Notes under the pieces: generated by a model
What the model saw: the letters and a program-made list of their open reading frames with translations, nothing else
Told to the model about the DNA's origin: nothing
Database searches by the model: none
Shown: positions 18,401-24,191 of the stretch, one piece after another
How the letters are laid out: each line of letters begins with the position of its first letter
How positions within the stretch are numbered: position 1 is the first letter of the stretch
From: Mnemiopsis leidyi
Lineage: Eukaryota > Ctenophora > Tentaculata > Lobata > Bolinopsidae
Assembly (NCBI GenBank): GCA_000226015.1
Contig: JH153163.1
Location: forward strand, 30,857 to 56,146
Reading direction: 5' to 3'
DNA length: 25,290 bases
Position numbers and translations under genes: made by a program

Positions 18401-18661
18401 GGCTTTAAAACTCAGCTAGGTAACAATTTCAAGTAAAAATATCTTAATTTAGACACATGGTCCATTTGACATAGATTGACCTCCAAAAACAAAGGTGCAC
18501 TGATGAATGAAATTTCATTTATTGAAAATTTACAACTCCCAAAAAGTTCTGACGTCTATTACAATTAATGTGATCTCGCAGGTGACGAAAACTGGGCTAA
18601 GATAACAGAACCGTTCCCTGACATGTTGAGAAAGAGGCTTGCCCAGGTTTACGGAGTGTAA
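2914..18661 (+). CDS. TNPO1: Transportin-1 / karyopherin beta-2, nuclear import receptor (17 exons, N-terminus missing)
   Basis: Importin-beta family HEAT-repeat receptor that carries PY-NLS cargoes such as hnRNP proteins into the nucleus and releases them on Ran-GTP. Exons: 2914-2995, 3266-3388, 4597-4718, 4955-5015, 6185-6356, 8269-8391, 9326-9429, 14457-14555, 14755-14979, 15099-15215, 15757-15834, 16183-16341, 16650-16788, 17488-17631, 17940-18073, 18275-18419, 18582-18661 (TAA at 18659-18661). All junctions are AG...GT, phases agree, and there is no internal stop. The joined exons give about 701 residues and align without large gaps to the vertebrate protein from about residue 200 to the end (AxYGV versus AQVYGV at the C-terminus). 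The first exon begins with the last base of an Arg codon, so about 200 N-terminal residues, including part of the Ran-binding arch, lie elsewhere. Introns are rich in minisatellites, and one hosts a whole antisense gene. Confidence 0.97.
3095..3160 (+). repeat. Six tandem copies of an 11-bp unit in a transportin intron
   Basis: Units read GAATACTAAGC (one has AAAC). Each contains TACTAA, which resembles a branch-point core, but the array ends 105 bp before the acceptor at 3265, farther than a usual branch site. Confidence 0.85.
3389..4596 (+). other. Transportin intron with a G-run
   Basis: No coding sequence is supported. It contains a run of 13 G, then T and four G (3879-3896), able to form G-quadruplex structure, followed by an imperfect inverted stretch around GGTCAAA/TTTGACC (3894-4011). 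The open frames at 3613-3870 and 4216-4500 look like AT-rich chance frames. Confidence 0.6.
4726..4751 (+). repeat. 13-bp tandem duplication just after a transportin donor
   Basis: ACTTGTAATTGAT occurs twice in a row, 7 bp downstream of the donor GT at 4719. It is a small example of local duplication next to a splice site, although the splice site itself is not copied. Confidence 0.8.
5016..6184 (+). other. Transportin intron, no recognisable content
   Basis: This AT-rich intron separates the exon ending ILLK from the acidic-loop exon. The minus-strand open frame at 5104-5415 has no family resemblance and no gene signals. Confidence 0.55.
6803..7012 (+). repeat. Left terminal inverted repeat of the MULE
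   Basis: The G-rich end is built of subrepeats, each GGACTCTAGGTCGGG or GGACTGTAGGTCGGG with spacers, then a unique part ending GTGACAAAGAGTTACAAG. It has one more subrepeat than the right end. Two extra subrepeats at 7013-7064 lie just inside it. Such arrays commonly bind transposase. Confidence 0.85.
7326..7646 (+). pseudogene. C-terminal fragment of a MULE transposase
   Basis: The open frame gives about 106 residues. [24 protein letters not shown] and [14 protein letters not shown], followed by [14 protein letters not shown], match the end of MULE transposases (the YFE-TW, NN-E-N-F and PTI-F-L pattern after the DDE core). The catalytic DDE domain and the zinc-binding region are absent. 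Upstream 7080-7250 also reads open in other frames and may be decayed transposase. Confidence 0.75.
7720..7915 (-). repeat. Right terminal inverted repeat of the MULE
   Basis: Read on the minus strand it repeats the left end: GGACTCTAGGTCGGGG units, CGGCTGCAAACAAGGGT, the AGCATGCATGTCGCT segment and GTTTGTGACAAAGAGTT. It is about 14 bp shorter than the left end. Confidence 0.85.
8392..9325 (+). other. Transportin intron holding hairpin-forming GTCCG modules
   Basis: No coding sequence is supported; the minus-strand frames at 8555-8839 and 8809-9045 are reading through repeats. The recognisable content is the inverted-module cluster at 8664-9033. A degenerate duplicated segment (TAGAATTTGTGTAAAAGTAG and its near copy) lies around 9121-9178. 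Confidence 0.6.
8664..9033. repeat. Cluster of quasi-palindromic CGGACTGTTGTCCGAA modules in both orientations
   Basis: CGGACTGTTGTCCGAA occurs at about 8665 and 8698, with variants near 8875 and 8957. The complement form TTCGGACAACAGTCCG is at about 9005, with AAGAATCCG or AAGAGTCCG variants near 8854 and 8936. Each unit is itself a short hairpin (CGGAC...GTCCG). The core GCGGACTGTT is shared with the repeats in the cathepsin intron. Confidence 0.8.
9430..9960. other. Transportin intron and 3' flank of the nested gene
   Basis: This is the stretch between the transportin donor at 9430 and the stop codon of the antisense TSR gene at 9961-9963. The right part should be the 3' UTR of that gene, but no AATAAA is evident on the minus strand. 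No other gene is seen. Confidence 0.5.
9961..11253 (-). CDS. Exons 7-10 of the nested gene: three copies of a six-cysteine module, last one frameshifted
   Basis: Each module of about 90 residues follows the plan C..KSLGCW.D...RAI.GG, NPV..CE..A...G, FAV....C.TA..A..TYQ.(F/Y)G, C..G.GG, then a closing Cys. It resembles WSC- or PAN-like lectin domains only loosely; I do not know a formal name. Copy 1 is exon 7, copy 2 is split over exons 8 and 9 (junction after YSIFG), and copy 3 is exon 10. In exon 10 the frame encoding [10 protein letters not shown] and the frame encoding [10 protein letters not shown] differ. Compared with copies 1 and 2, the spacing fits a 5-nt insertion near 10185-10195. 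This could be a sequencing error, an allele, or a sign of decay. Confidence 0.8.
9961..13633 (-). CDS. Secreted multidomain TSR protein nested antisense in a transportin intron (10 exons)
   Basis: Exons in reading order: 13633-13204, 13003-12833, 12687-12517, 12391-12221, 12095-11925, 11779-11444, 11253-10969, 10828-10682, 10554-10420, 10246-9961 (TAG at 9963-9961). All introns are phase 1 with GT...AG ends. The start ATG at 13633 gives the signal peptide [19 protein letters not shown]. Then come a Lys-rich, Cys-containing region, five thrombospondin type 1 repeats, a PLAT-like candidate domain and three six-Cys modules, about 766 residues in all. No membrane segment is seen, so it is probably secreted to the extracellular matrix or mucus. 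The all-phase-1 exons suit domain shuffling. The last exon has a frameshift. No CAAT/TATA promoter is certain, although a CCAAT (inverted relative to this gene) lies about 100 bp upstream at 13731-13735. I do not recognise an orthologue by name. Confidence 0.88.
10858..10950. repeat. Low-complexity AAGTACA repeats in intron 7 of the nested gene
   Basis: Diverged units such as AAGTACAAATA, ATAAGTACA and ACATGTACAAC run up to about 13 bp from the donor at 10968. Many are palindromic (GTAC) and could fold. Confidence 0.7.
11348..11398. repeat. 51-bp near-perfect palindrome in intron 6 of the nested gene
   Basis: Arms of 25 bp (11348-11372 and 11374-11398) are exact reverse complements around one central base, 11373. 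It lies some 45 bp inside the intron from the exon 6 donor and directly precedes a second palindrome. Confidence 0.95.
11416..11458. repeat. 43-bp palindrome that contains the exon 6 splice donor
   Basis: Arms of 21 bp (11416-11436 and 11438-11458) are exact reverse complements around 11437. The right arm holds the last 15 coding bases of exon 6 and the donor GTAAAA (minus strand, junction 11444/11443). The left arm is an inverted copy, so the transcript can pair the donor into a stem. A 20-bp direct duplication of AAGTTCAAGTATTGAATGAT type links it to the neighbouring palindrome. Confidence 0.95.
11444..11779 (-). CDS. Exon 6 of the nested gene: PLAT/LH2-like beta-sandwich candidate
   Basis: This 112-codon exon starts [19 protein letters not shown], contains [15 protein letters not shown], then [27 protein letters not shown] and [15 protein letters not shown]. 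The order (strand, IxGxKG turn, IGxIKxLRIxxxGxDxWxFxxIxV) resembles PLAT/LH2 domains, which bind lipids or proteins. I call it only by pattern; a structural search would settle it. The donor (GATAAAG|GTAAAAG) lies inside an inverted repeat, described separately. Confidence 0.5.
11925..13633 (-). CDS. Exons 1-5 of the nested gene: signal peptide, basic region and five TSRs
   Basis: After the signal peptide comes [13 protein letters not shown] and further Lys/Cys motifs up to CGYKCP. Five TSRs follow, the first at the end of exon 1 and the other four each on its own exon of exactly 171 bp (57 codons). Each has six Cys, the CxxxCGGG-like loop, an RxR ladder (TRNRTC, HRTRNC, SRVRSC, TRRRAC, TRLRSC) and the NPAPxxGG (once MPAPAHGG) loop typical of hemicentin/thrombospondin group 1 TSRs. 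The central Trp of WxxWxxW is Phe or Tyr in all five (WSMFGNW, WSEYGAW, WSKFGEW, WSPFGDW, WSPFGEW). The Ser/Thr needed before the second Cys for O-fucosylation is Asp, Glu or Ala. Confidence 0.93.
12189..12230 (-). repeat. Splice donor of TSR exon 4 duplicated as a 16-bp tandem repeat
   Basis: On the minus strand the exon end CTTGTCCAG and the donor GTATGTA (junction 12221/12220) are followed 16 bp later by CTTGTCCAG|GTAGATA and again by CTTGTCCAG without a GT. Use of the second donor would add 16 nt and break the frame. Confidence 0.85.
13634..14456. other. 5' flank of the nested gene and rest of the host intron
   Basis: This should hold the promoter of the nested gene (minus strand). A CCAAT at 13731-13735 is the only box-like element near the ATG; no TATA box is visible within 150 bp. 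The remainder is AT-rich intron. The minus-strand open frame at 13960-14163 is not supported. Confidence 0.5.
14457..18661 (+). CDS. TNPO1: Transportin exons 8-17: cargo-binding C-terminal arch
   Basis: These ten exons encode the region that grips PY-NLS peptides in the human protein. Exon 8 has [12 protein letters not shown] (human Trp460 region). Exon 9 has [19 protein letters not shown] and [14 protein letters not shown], with the acidic residues equivalent to human Asp543 and Asp550. Exon 10 has [18 protein letters not shown], exon 11 YAEPVYQRC, exon 12 [14 protein letters not shown], exon 13 [17 protein letters not shown]. Exon 14 has [14 protein letters not shown] (human Trp730). Exon 15 has [17 protein letters not shown], exon 16 [19 protein letters not shown] and exon 17 ENWAKI then LAQVYGV-stop. 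All key cargo contacts are kept, so this looks like a working receptor. Confidence 0.96.
14556..14754 (+). other. Pyrimidine-rich short transportin intron
   Basis: Nearly the whole 199-nt intron is C/T (runs such as CTTTCTTTTTTTC), not only the 3' tract. It holds no gene. Confidence 0.7.
15229..15320 (+). repeat. AGTTACTTCT tandem repeats after a transportin donor
   Basis: Roughly nine 10-bp units, some diverged (AATTCT, AGTTATTTCT), start 13 bp inside the intron. Confidence 0.85.
15371..15440 (+). repeat. 20-bp tandem repeats (GATGTTTTTGGCTCGAAACT)
   Basis: Two near-identical units (15371-15390, 15391-15410) and two diverged ones reach 15440, in the same intron as the AGTTACTTCT array. The rest of this intron (15441-15756) shows no gene. 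Confidence 0.85.
15992..16182 (+). repeat. Eight tandem copies of a 24-bp unit, each ending in a splice acceptor
   Basis: Units start at 15992, 16016, 16040, 16064, 16088, 16112, 16135 and 16159. Each begins CTAAAACGAAC (two diverged) and ends TTCTTGTTTAG; one is 23 bp with ATTTTAG. The last TTGTTTAG is the real acceptor of the exon at 16183. All copies thus carry a candidate 3' splice site. Read in the exon's frame, each unit ends in TAG, so use of an upstream acceptor would add a stop codon. Confidence 0.95.
16375..16419 (+). repeat. Three copies of ATATAGTTCCTAAAT
   Basis: 15-bp units begin at 16375, 16390 and 16405 in the intron 16342-16649. No other content is seen there. Confidence 0.85.
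16769..16975 (+). repeat. Donor-derived ~42-bp minisatellite at the end of transportin exon 13
   Basis: The unit consists of the last 20 coding bases (CCAGCCTTGCTATATATCAG) plus about 22 bases of intron (GTACTGTGTAGCATGTAGAT...). The first copy contains the true junction 16788/16789. Two short truncated copies (GT at 16805 and 16825) and three full-length copies follow. A shift to the GT at 16825 would add 36 nt without a stop, so a 12-residue in-frame extension is possible. Confidence 0.93.
17067..17480 (+). repeat. ~34-bp minisatellite running up to the acceptor of transportin exon 14
   Basis: About twelve units carry ATAACGCTTATAACTAATAA followed by CTATAAACCTGAGT, with variants. The array stops 7 bp before the acceptor CAG at 17485-17487. 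The real 3' splice region (CCTGAATATAACCCTT) is itself a truncated unit. Units contain CTAATAAC or CTAACAAC, good branch-point candidates, so the array multiplies the branch-site region. Confidence 0.88.
17632..17939 (+). other. Transportin intron, nothing recognised
   Basis: No repeat or gene is visible in this 308-nt intron. It ends in the pyrimidine tract TTCTCTCTTTTCAG. Confidence 0.6.
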
Positions 18662-18701
18662 ACAAAATTATCCCTGCCGAACTCTGGACTCACGCCTTTC
18701 T

Positions 18702-18731
18702 GTCACGTGACCCAAGTTGTGGTCACGTGAC
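18702..18731. promoter_or_regulatory. Pair of GTCACGTGAC sites, 20 bp apart, just after the transportin stop codon
   Basis: Identical ten-base palindromes lie at 18702-18711 and 18722-18731 within the likely 3' UTR. The ten bases between them differ from those of the second pair at 19190. They match the CLEAR/E-box consensus of bHLH-Zip factors. Confidence 0.6.
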
Positions 18732-18961
18732 TTTATTTACTTTCGTCTTGAATGAATGTTGACTTGTTTCCTGCCTTGTTATTTGGTGGTCTGCAAATTT
18801 TGTCGGTGAAATTCGGCTCTCATTAAAATATACGTGGTGTGAGATTAAGAAAGAACACGATTTGCCGTGATATTTCCAGTTACTTTGCTCAATGAAGTCT
18901 TTAAGTTTGGATCTTGTTAAGCAACCTATGCAAATACTGACTGAAACTGGTAACTCACACC

Positions 18962-18967
18962 AATAAA
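18962..18967 (+). promoter_or_regulatory. Likely poly(A) signal of transportin
   Basis: The first AATAAA after the stop codon lies about 300 bp downstream. An ATTAAA at about 18822 is an alternative. Confidence 0.55.
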
Positions 18968-19189
18968 AATATTAACTTAGACTGGAAGCTTACGGCAAGT
19001 CTGCATTAAATAGGTGTTATTTGATTTAAATGGGCATGATGAAATTATGATAACTATAATATATGTCATGAGCTATTGATTATATTTAATTTTTTGATAA
19101 AACCAATAACCATGGTACTGCTGTCCTTGTGATGATGTATGCTATCGAATGTTGTTAACTTTAAAGCATGTGTTCAGCCCTTAATATGT

Positions 19190-19229
19190 GTCACGTGACC
19201 TCTTCTGTCGTCACGTGACCGTCTATAAG
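19190..19229 (+). promoter_or_regulatory. Second GTCACGTGAC pair, followed by a TATAAG box
   Basis: Sites at 19190-19199 and 19210-19219 have the same 20-bp spacing as the pair at 18702. TATAAG follows at 19224. It looks like a core promoter pointing right, but no convincing coding exon follows, so the target could be a non-coding RNA, an unseen short exon, or nothing. Confidence 0.4.
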
Positions 19230-21919
19230 CATGGACTGTGATGCGATTTGATCATTTTCGGACCAAATAGAGATATTTGTGTGAGGCACCCTGGTGGATG
19301 ACAGTGCTATTTTTTATTTTTCCTTAAGTCTTTTTTGTTATTTTTTTCGATTTTTTGTTTTTTATTTAATGTTTTGTATTATAGATAATTTTTTAACATT
19401 TTTTCTGTTTACCCGAACTGAAGGGACCCGGGACTGAAAAGGGGCAGTTCCAAGGTCGCAATATTTCTAAATCTTTATTCTTTACGAGCTGATGTTTAAC
19501 ACTCCAGTTTTTCCAGGAGTCTTTTCCTTATTATCCAGGAACTGCCTTGATTTACACATGAAAACTTAAATTATTTGATATACTTCGAGCCACGTTTTTT
19601 GTATCGTCTCACACTACAAACCAGCTATGGCTGTCGATCTGTCGAGTGCAAACTTCCCTCGCTTCCGATATTGGGATCTGTGAAACCTATCTCCACTTCA
19701 TCGTCCCTTACCTTGATTATATTCTCGTCTATTAGTGCAAACCCCAAAAGGAATCATGGATCGAGGATCCAAGATGGATATTTAACTGCTAAGAAACTGT
19801 ATAAAGAATAGCTATGTCGAGTGATATCGCTAGGAGTGGTTTGCGAGTGGTGGGACGATTTATTTTTTCAGAGTTTAATTACATAAGATGACTCTTCGAG
19901 TCTGATATTGTTAAGATATAAGATATGTAGCGAGAGTTATCTTGTTACAAGCATTGCAGTTGCACGAAATAGTTGGTCAAACTTTAAAGTGGGAAGGGGA
20001 GGGGAGGGAAAGGAGCAAATCACCAATGAATCAGCCTGGTCAGTAAATGAGCCCAGTTCAAAACGGGCATAAAAGTTTTCTTAACTCTTGTAAACTTGTT
20101 CATTGAGAAAAGCTTGCCTCGATTCCTGCAAAATTTATGTAGTTTATCGAACTGCAATGCTTAAAAGTTATTGATATTATATATGCAATTTATTCGAATA
20201 TTTTTGATTAAGTTAAGGATTTCTTAGATAGGGAACCGTTTTTGATGTATTTTTTATAGATTAAGGCCATTTTCTAGGATAAATGCTTTTATGTTTAACG
20301 AAATATTTTCTTTTTATGTAGTATTTTTGGCTTGACAGTATAAAACAAATATTACTCTGCTTTTAGATATTTGAAAAGTCTAACTATACGACAAGACGTA
20401 GAAGTGGGAGGGGATAAGAACCTCGGCCACTAATAGGGCGACTTAATGTTTCAGAATTGTGTGCTCTTTTTTGAAGCTATGAACACGGGTTTACATCACA
20501 TCTAAATAGAGGGAGTAAAGTTTTTGATCATAATTTCTATAGAATTTTATCCGAACTGATCGTCGAATGAAACGTGTCTCTTGAGATTTTGCTATGGATG
20601 CATGCCCGATTTGATGTTATTGTGAGATAGTGAAGCAAATTGTCTTAGTGGATTAGATTTTTTGGAACCTTGGAGATCGGGGTATTATCTATTTCTAGGG
20701 GATGTTATTGAGATTGTGGTGTTTTTCTAGTAAATAATGTTACTGGTTATTGAGCAGTTTACGATCTGTTTAATCGAAATTACATGTATGATCCCCAATA
20801 TGCGAATGTTGATTGTTGCTACCATCTGCAAAAGTTATAACTAGCTAAAAACATCGTTTTACTTTTCCGCACGTTACATAGTAAATGTTAATAAAAATTT
20901 TCCACAAAGGCTTTCTGCATCTGTTCCCTTATTTGTTGTTTGTTCCCTGCATTGAAATCAAATAAAAGTAAGAAGGTTTGATTATCTTGTTCCTTCTAGG
21001 AGGAAGCAGTTCTTTTAAAAAGTGAGAGAAACCTTCTGAATTGAACGGTGAGAAAACTAGAAATAGAAATAGTTTAACTTGGCATCGGCAACTTAGTTCT
21101 GGCGGTTGTAACGCGGTCATGAATACTCTAATTCCAAGGCGGGCGCACACATATGGGCTATGCTATACTGGTTTAGCAAGGGGTCTACTTGTAGTTGTAA
21201 GTTGTAACGCTACTTCAGTGATAGTGATACTCGTGTTGATCTATCCAGAGCCCTCTTGCGCGCGCCACCAGCAAGTGCAACTGGTTACTGAACAGGCGGG
21301 ATAATTGTTAGAATTAGATTTAGCGCCGTCTCAGTCTCACGTTGTGGCTGAAAGTTTACGGGTGATGCGCGTTTCGGTTTACATGGTTAAGAATTTCTAC
21401 AAGTTCATGTCGTTAGTAATAGTAAAATTGGGATCGTAGAGATATGATACAATTATAAGAGAGAGAGCCGCGCACCGCCTGTTAAAGGCCTAGTAATCTT
21501 TACTTAACCTTGAGCTTGAAGTTGACCAAAAAATTTGAAGATCCTTTGACTGGGACCAGTTCTTTGTTTCTGGTGTCTTCTGTTTTTTTTTCAGTTTAAA
21601 ATTATAGCCTATAGGACTCTGCCATTCTCCAGGCCAATGTGATCCGGTTCAGTAACTGTAAGTGTAACCAACCGACTCAGCACGCACCACATTTGATGGA
21701 ATTGGCAAGTGGTTCATAGTGACTCTTAGTGACTCTTACACTAGGATTCGATAGTTTTTCTGTTTTGTCAAAACTGACAAAAACCTGACAGGTATCACTA
21801 TCATCACCCAATTATTATTTGTATTAATTTGATAACTTAATACTAATAGTTTGATAAGTTGGTGAATTGGTGATAGGGCATTTGTCGCGGTGATACTGAT
21901 ACCCAACTCACGTCAATAG
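19230..21919. other. Gene-poor AT-rich spacer
   Basis: It holds a T-rich tract (about 19308-19400) and the four-tract G-quadruplex motif GGGAAGGGGAGGGGAGGG (19991-20008). An inverted pair, TGGTTACTGAACAGGCGG near 21279 and CCGGTTCAGTAACTG near 21644, may be ends of a degraded element. Open frames at 19575-19811 and 21041-21304 lack family resemblance or splice context. Confidence 0.5.
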
Positions 21920-22603
21920 GGCATATGATTATGCATTTAAAAGTTTTTTCAAAATCAATATTGACCATCGATGATTGATCATCGATGATCGTATATTGAT
22001 CATCATAAACGGTGTTGATAATATTTGACCCATCGATGATCAACGGAACTCATGATCATATTTGATCAATATAAATATTGATCAAAATTCTGGAGGAAAT
22101 ACAAATCGATGATCATCAAAGATCAATCATCAATGCTAATCAGTGATTATAATGTGTTGTAGAGTATCATCATCATTGATTTTCCCAATAATCAATGAAT
22201 AATCGATGAATCATTGATGATCAAAGGTGTAACTGTATATTGATCATCGATTATTATTAAAAAGTCCTCGATAATTGAAATCATCGATGATTTCAATAAT
22301 AGATGATTTCACTCATTGTCCATTGATGATTGAAATCATCGATGATTTCTTATGTCAAAGAATAAGCTGTAGCATGTTAGGGAAGGCGAGGAACGGAATG
22401 AAGCCGATCATCGATAATTCATCGATGATCAAGAAAAAACCAAAATCGATTTCTTTTCATTGTCGGCGCGGTGATTTTTATCACGATCGTTGATGATGAT
22501 CGTCGATGATCATCGATGATTTATTTTATGATGATTTATTTTATGATGAATCATCGATGATCAATATTGATTTTGAAAAAAAAAATTTATAAATGCATAT
22601 GCC
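21920..22603. mobile_element. Fold-back/MITE-like element packed with ATCGATGAT palindromes
   Basis: Ends are inverted: GGCATATG...GCATTTA, a T-rich tract, CAAAATCAATATTGA and ATCGATGA on the left (21920-21976) return in reverse at 22550-22603. The interior holds about ten exact ATCGATGA copies and many near ones (GATCATCGATGATC, AAATCATCGATGATTT), so the 0.68-kb segment can fold on itself in many ways. No coding capacity and no clear target duplication are seen. Confidence 0.6.
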
Positions 22604-24191
22604 GGTGATAGATTGTATTACTATCAGCACTTCAGTTGATCTTGAGAAAGAGAACAATTATACAGCTGTTAATTTGTTTCACTTTCTGTAGTGTCAAAAT
22701 TAAAAACATTTTGTAGTTTTCCTAAAGATTGAGTCTGACAGACCACGATCCCGTGATCGTCCTAGTTCGTGCTAGAAGTAATTGTGAGGCTCAAAAACGT
22801 GATGTTATTTAGAGAGAAACTTCATGGTGCCTGGATTGACGTAGCTGCTAAATAGCTCTAGCTCTCGTACAGGCCTGAAGTTGCTATCAATATCGGTCGC
22901 AGCTGCATCGCATAGAAAACAGAAAAATATCGACAATGACTCTAAGTAACACACCTGATAGTCGCGAAGTTGCCCTTCTAAGCAGTGAATACTTTGTGAA
23001 TCTATTAATGAAGTATAATACTCATTTAAATTTGTAAATGAAAATCTGTATATGATTGTGATATAAATCGATACAGAAGTTGAGCTCGTTGACAAGGCTT
23101 TTTTCTTTTACAAATGTACTGTTCGGACCCCTATTTTCCTAAAAGATTAATACTATCAGGCTATTCGTCAGTGTTATGTCACTAGCTGTATCAGCAGGTG
23201 TTGACTTGTGAATCATGACACTTATAATAGGTCTAGTTGATGTTGATGTAGTTGTAATTGTAGGGACCATAGCTCCAGAAATGATTTTTTGGATTTTGAA
23301 CTCTCTGATATCGATAATCCGCCCAATCCGCCACCAGGTCTAAACAGGTGCAATCGCATTGAATATATTACGTCGCTAAAAGTGAATGCTCCCAGATCCC
23401 ATGCGATTCAACCTCGTACTAACTGAATAGCTATATTCCAGTCTACACAGTGCTCAGCCCGTTAAGATTCGTACTCGTATCGTTTTTATTACCATCCAGT
23501 GAGGCCTGGGGTGATTACTGAGGCCTGGGTGATTACTGATATAGGGCTCGGTCTAGCAACTCGTTTCTCACGTTAACTATTTAATTGGTCTTATTACGCC
23601 CGCTTAGTCTGTGCTCTATACTTATCAGTATCTAGATTGTGAAGCTTTAATTTTAAACAAAGAAATACTTCAAAAACTTCTACCTTTTTGTTCTACTTCT
23701 ATGTTGTACTTGCATGTGGTACTGGTAGCACATTAAGTTAAGGCATATTAGCAGCTGTAGCGCCTAATCGCACATTTAGTTTTGTTCTAGTTTGAGAGTA
23801 AAATAATTAGTAGTACTTAGTTTGCATATCGATCTTGTGCTTTTTAGCAATTTGTTAGTACTAGTAGTTGATATACATTCATTTGCAAATTTCTATATAA
23901 ATCTGTAATTATATAGCAATATACACTTACAGTATCTCTGGTTTTGCGCTGTATGTGTATTCCCAAATTTCACCAATGAAAGTATATGGCATGGAATAGA
24001 TTTATAGTGCATATTGCATAAATTTCTGTTTGCAACGTAAAAAGATTAATACAAATACAATAACCTTACAAAATAACCACGATAACAATCATTACATATG
24101 AACAACAATACGGTACCACAAATCAAGTTATCTCCACAATTAGCTGAAAATAACTTATCATCTCTATAAACAACTGAATAACTCACATTAA
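22604..24191. other. Spacer upstream of the receptor gene
   Basis: AT-rich, no gene recognised. The minus-strand frame at 22805-23095 has no known resemblance. A TATAAA at 24165-24170 lies so close to the ATG at 24192 that, if used, transcription would start near or past it and translation would begin at the in-frame ATG 24243. Confidence 0.5.

Noticed and set aside
21041-21304. 87-codon plus-strand open frame with hydrophobic segment
   Set aside because: No start context, family resemblance or splice partners.
22805-23095. 96-codon minus-strand open frame
   Set aside because: No known domain and no gene signals; chance frame in AT-rich spacer.
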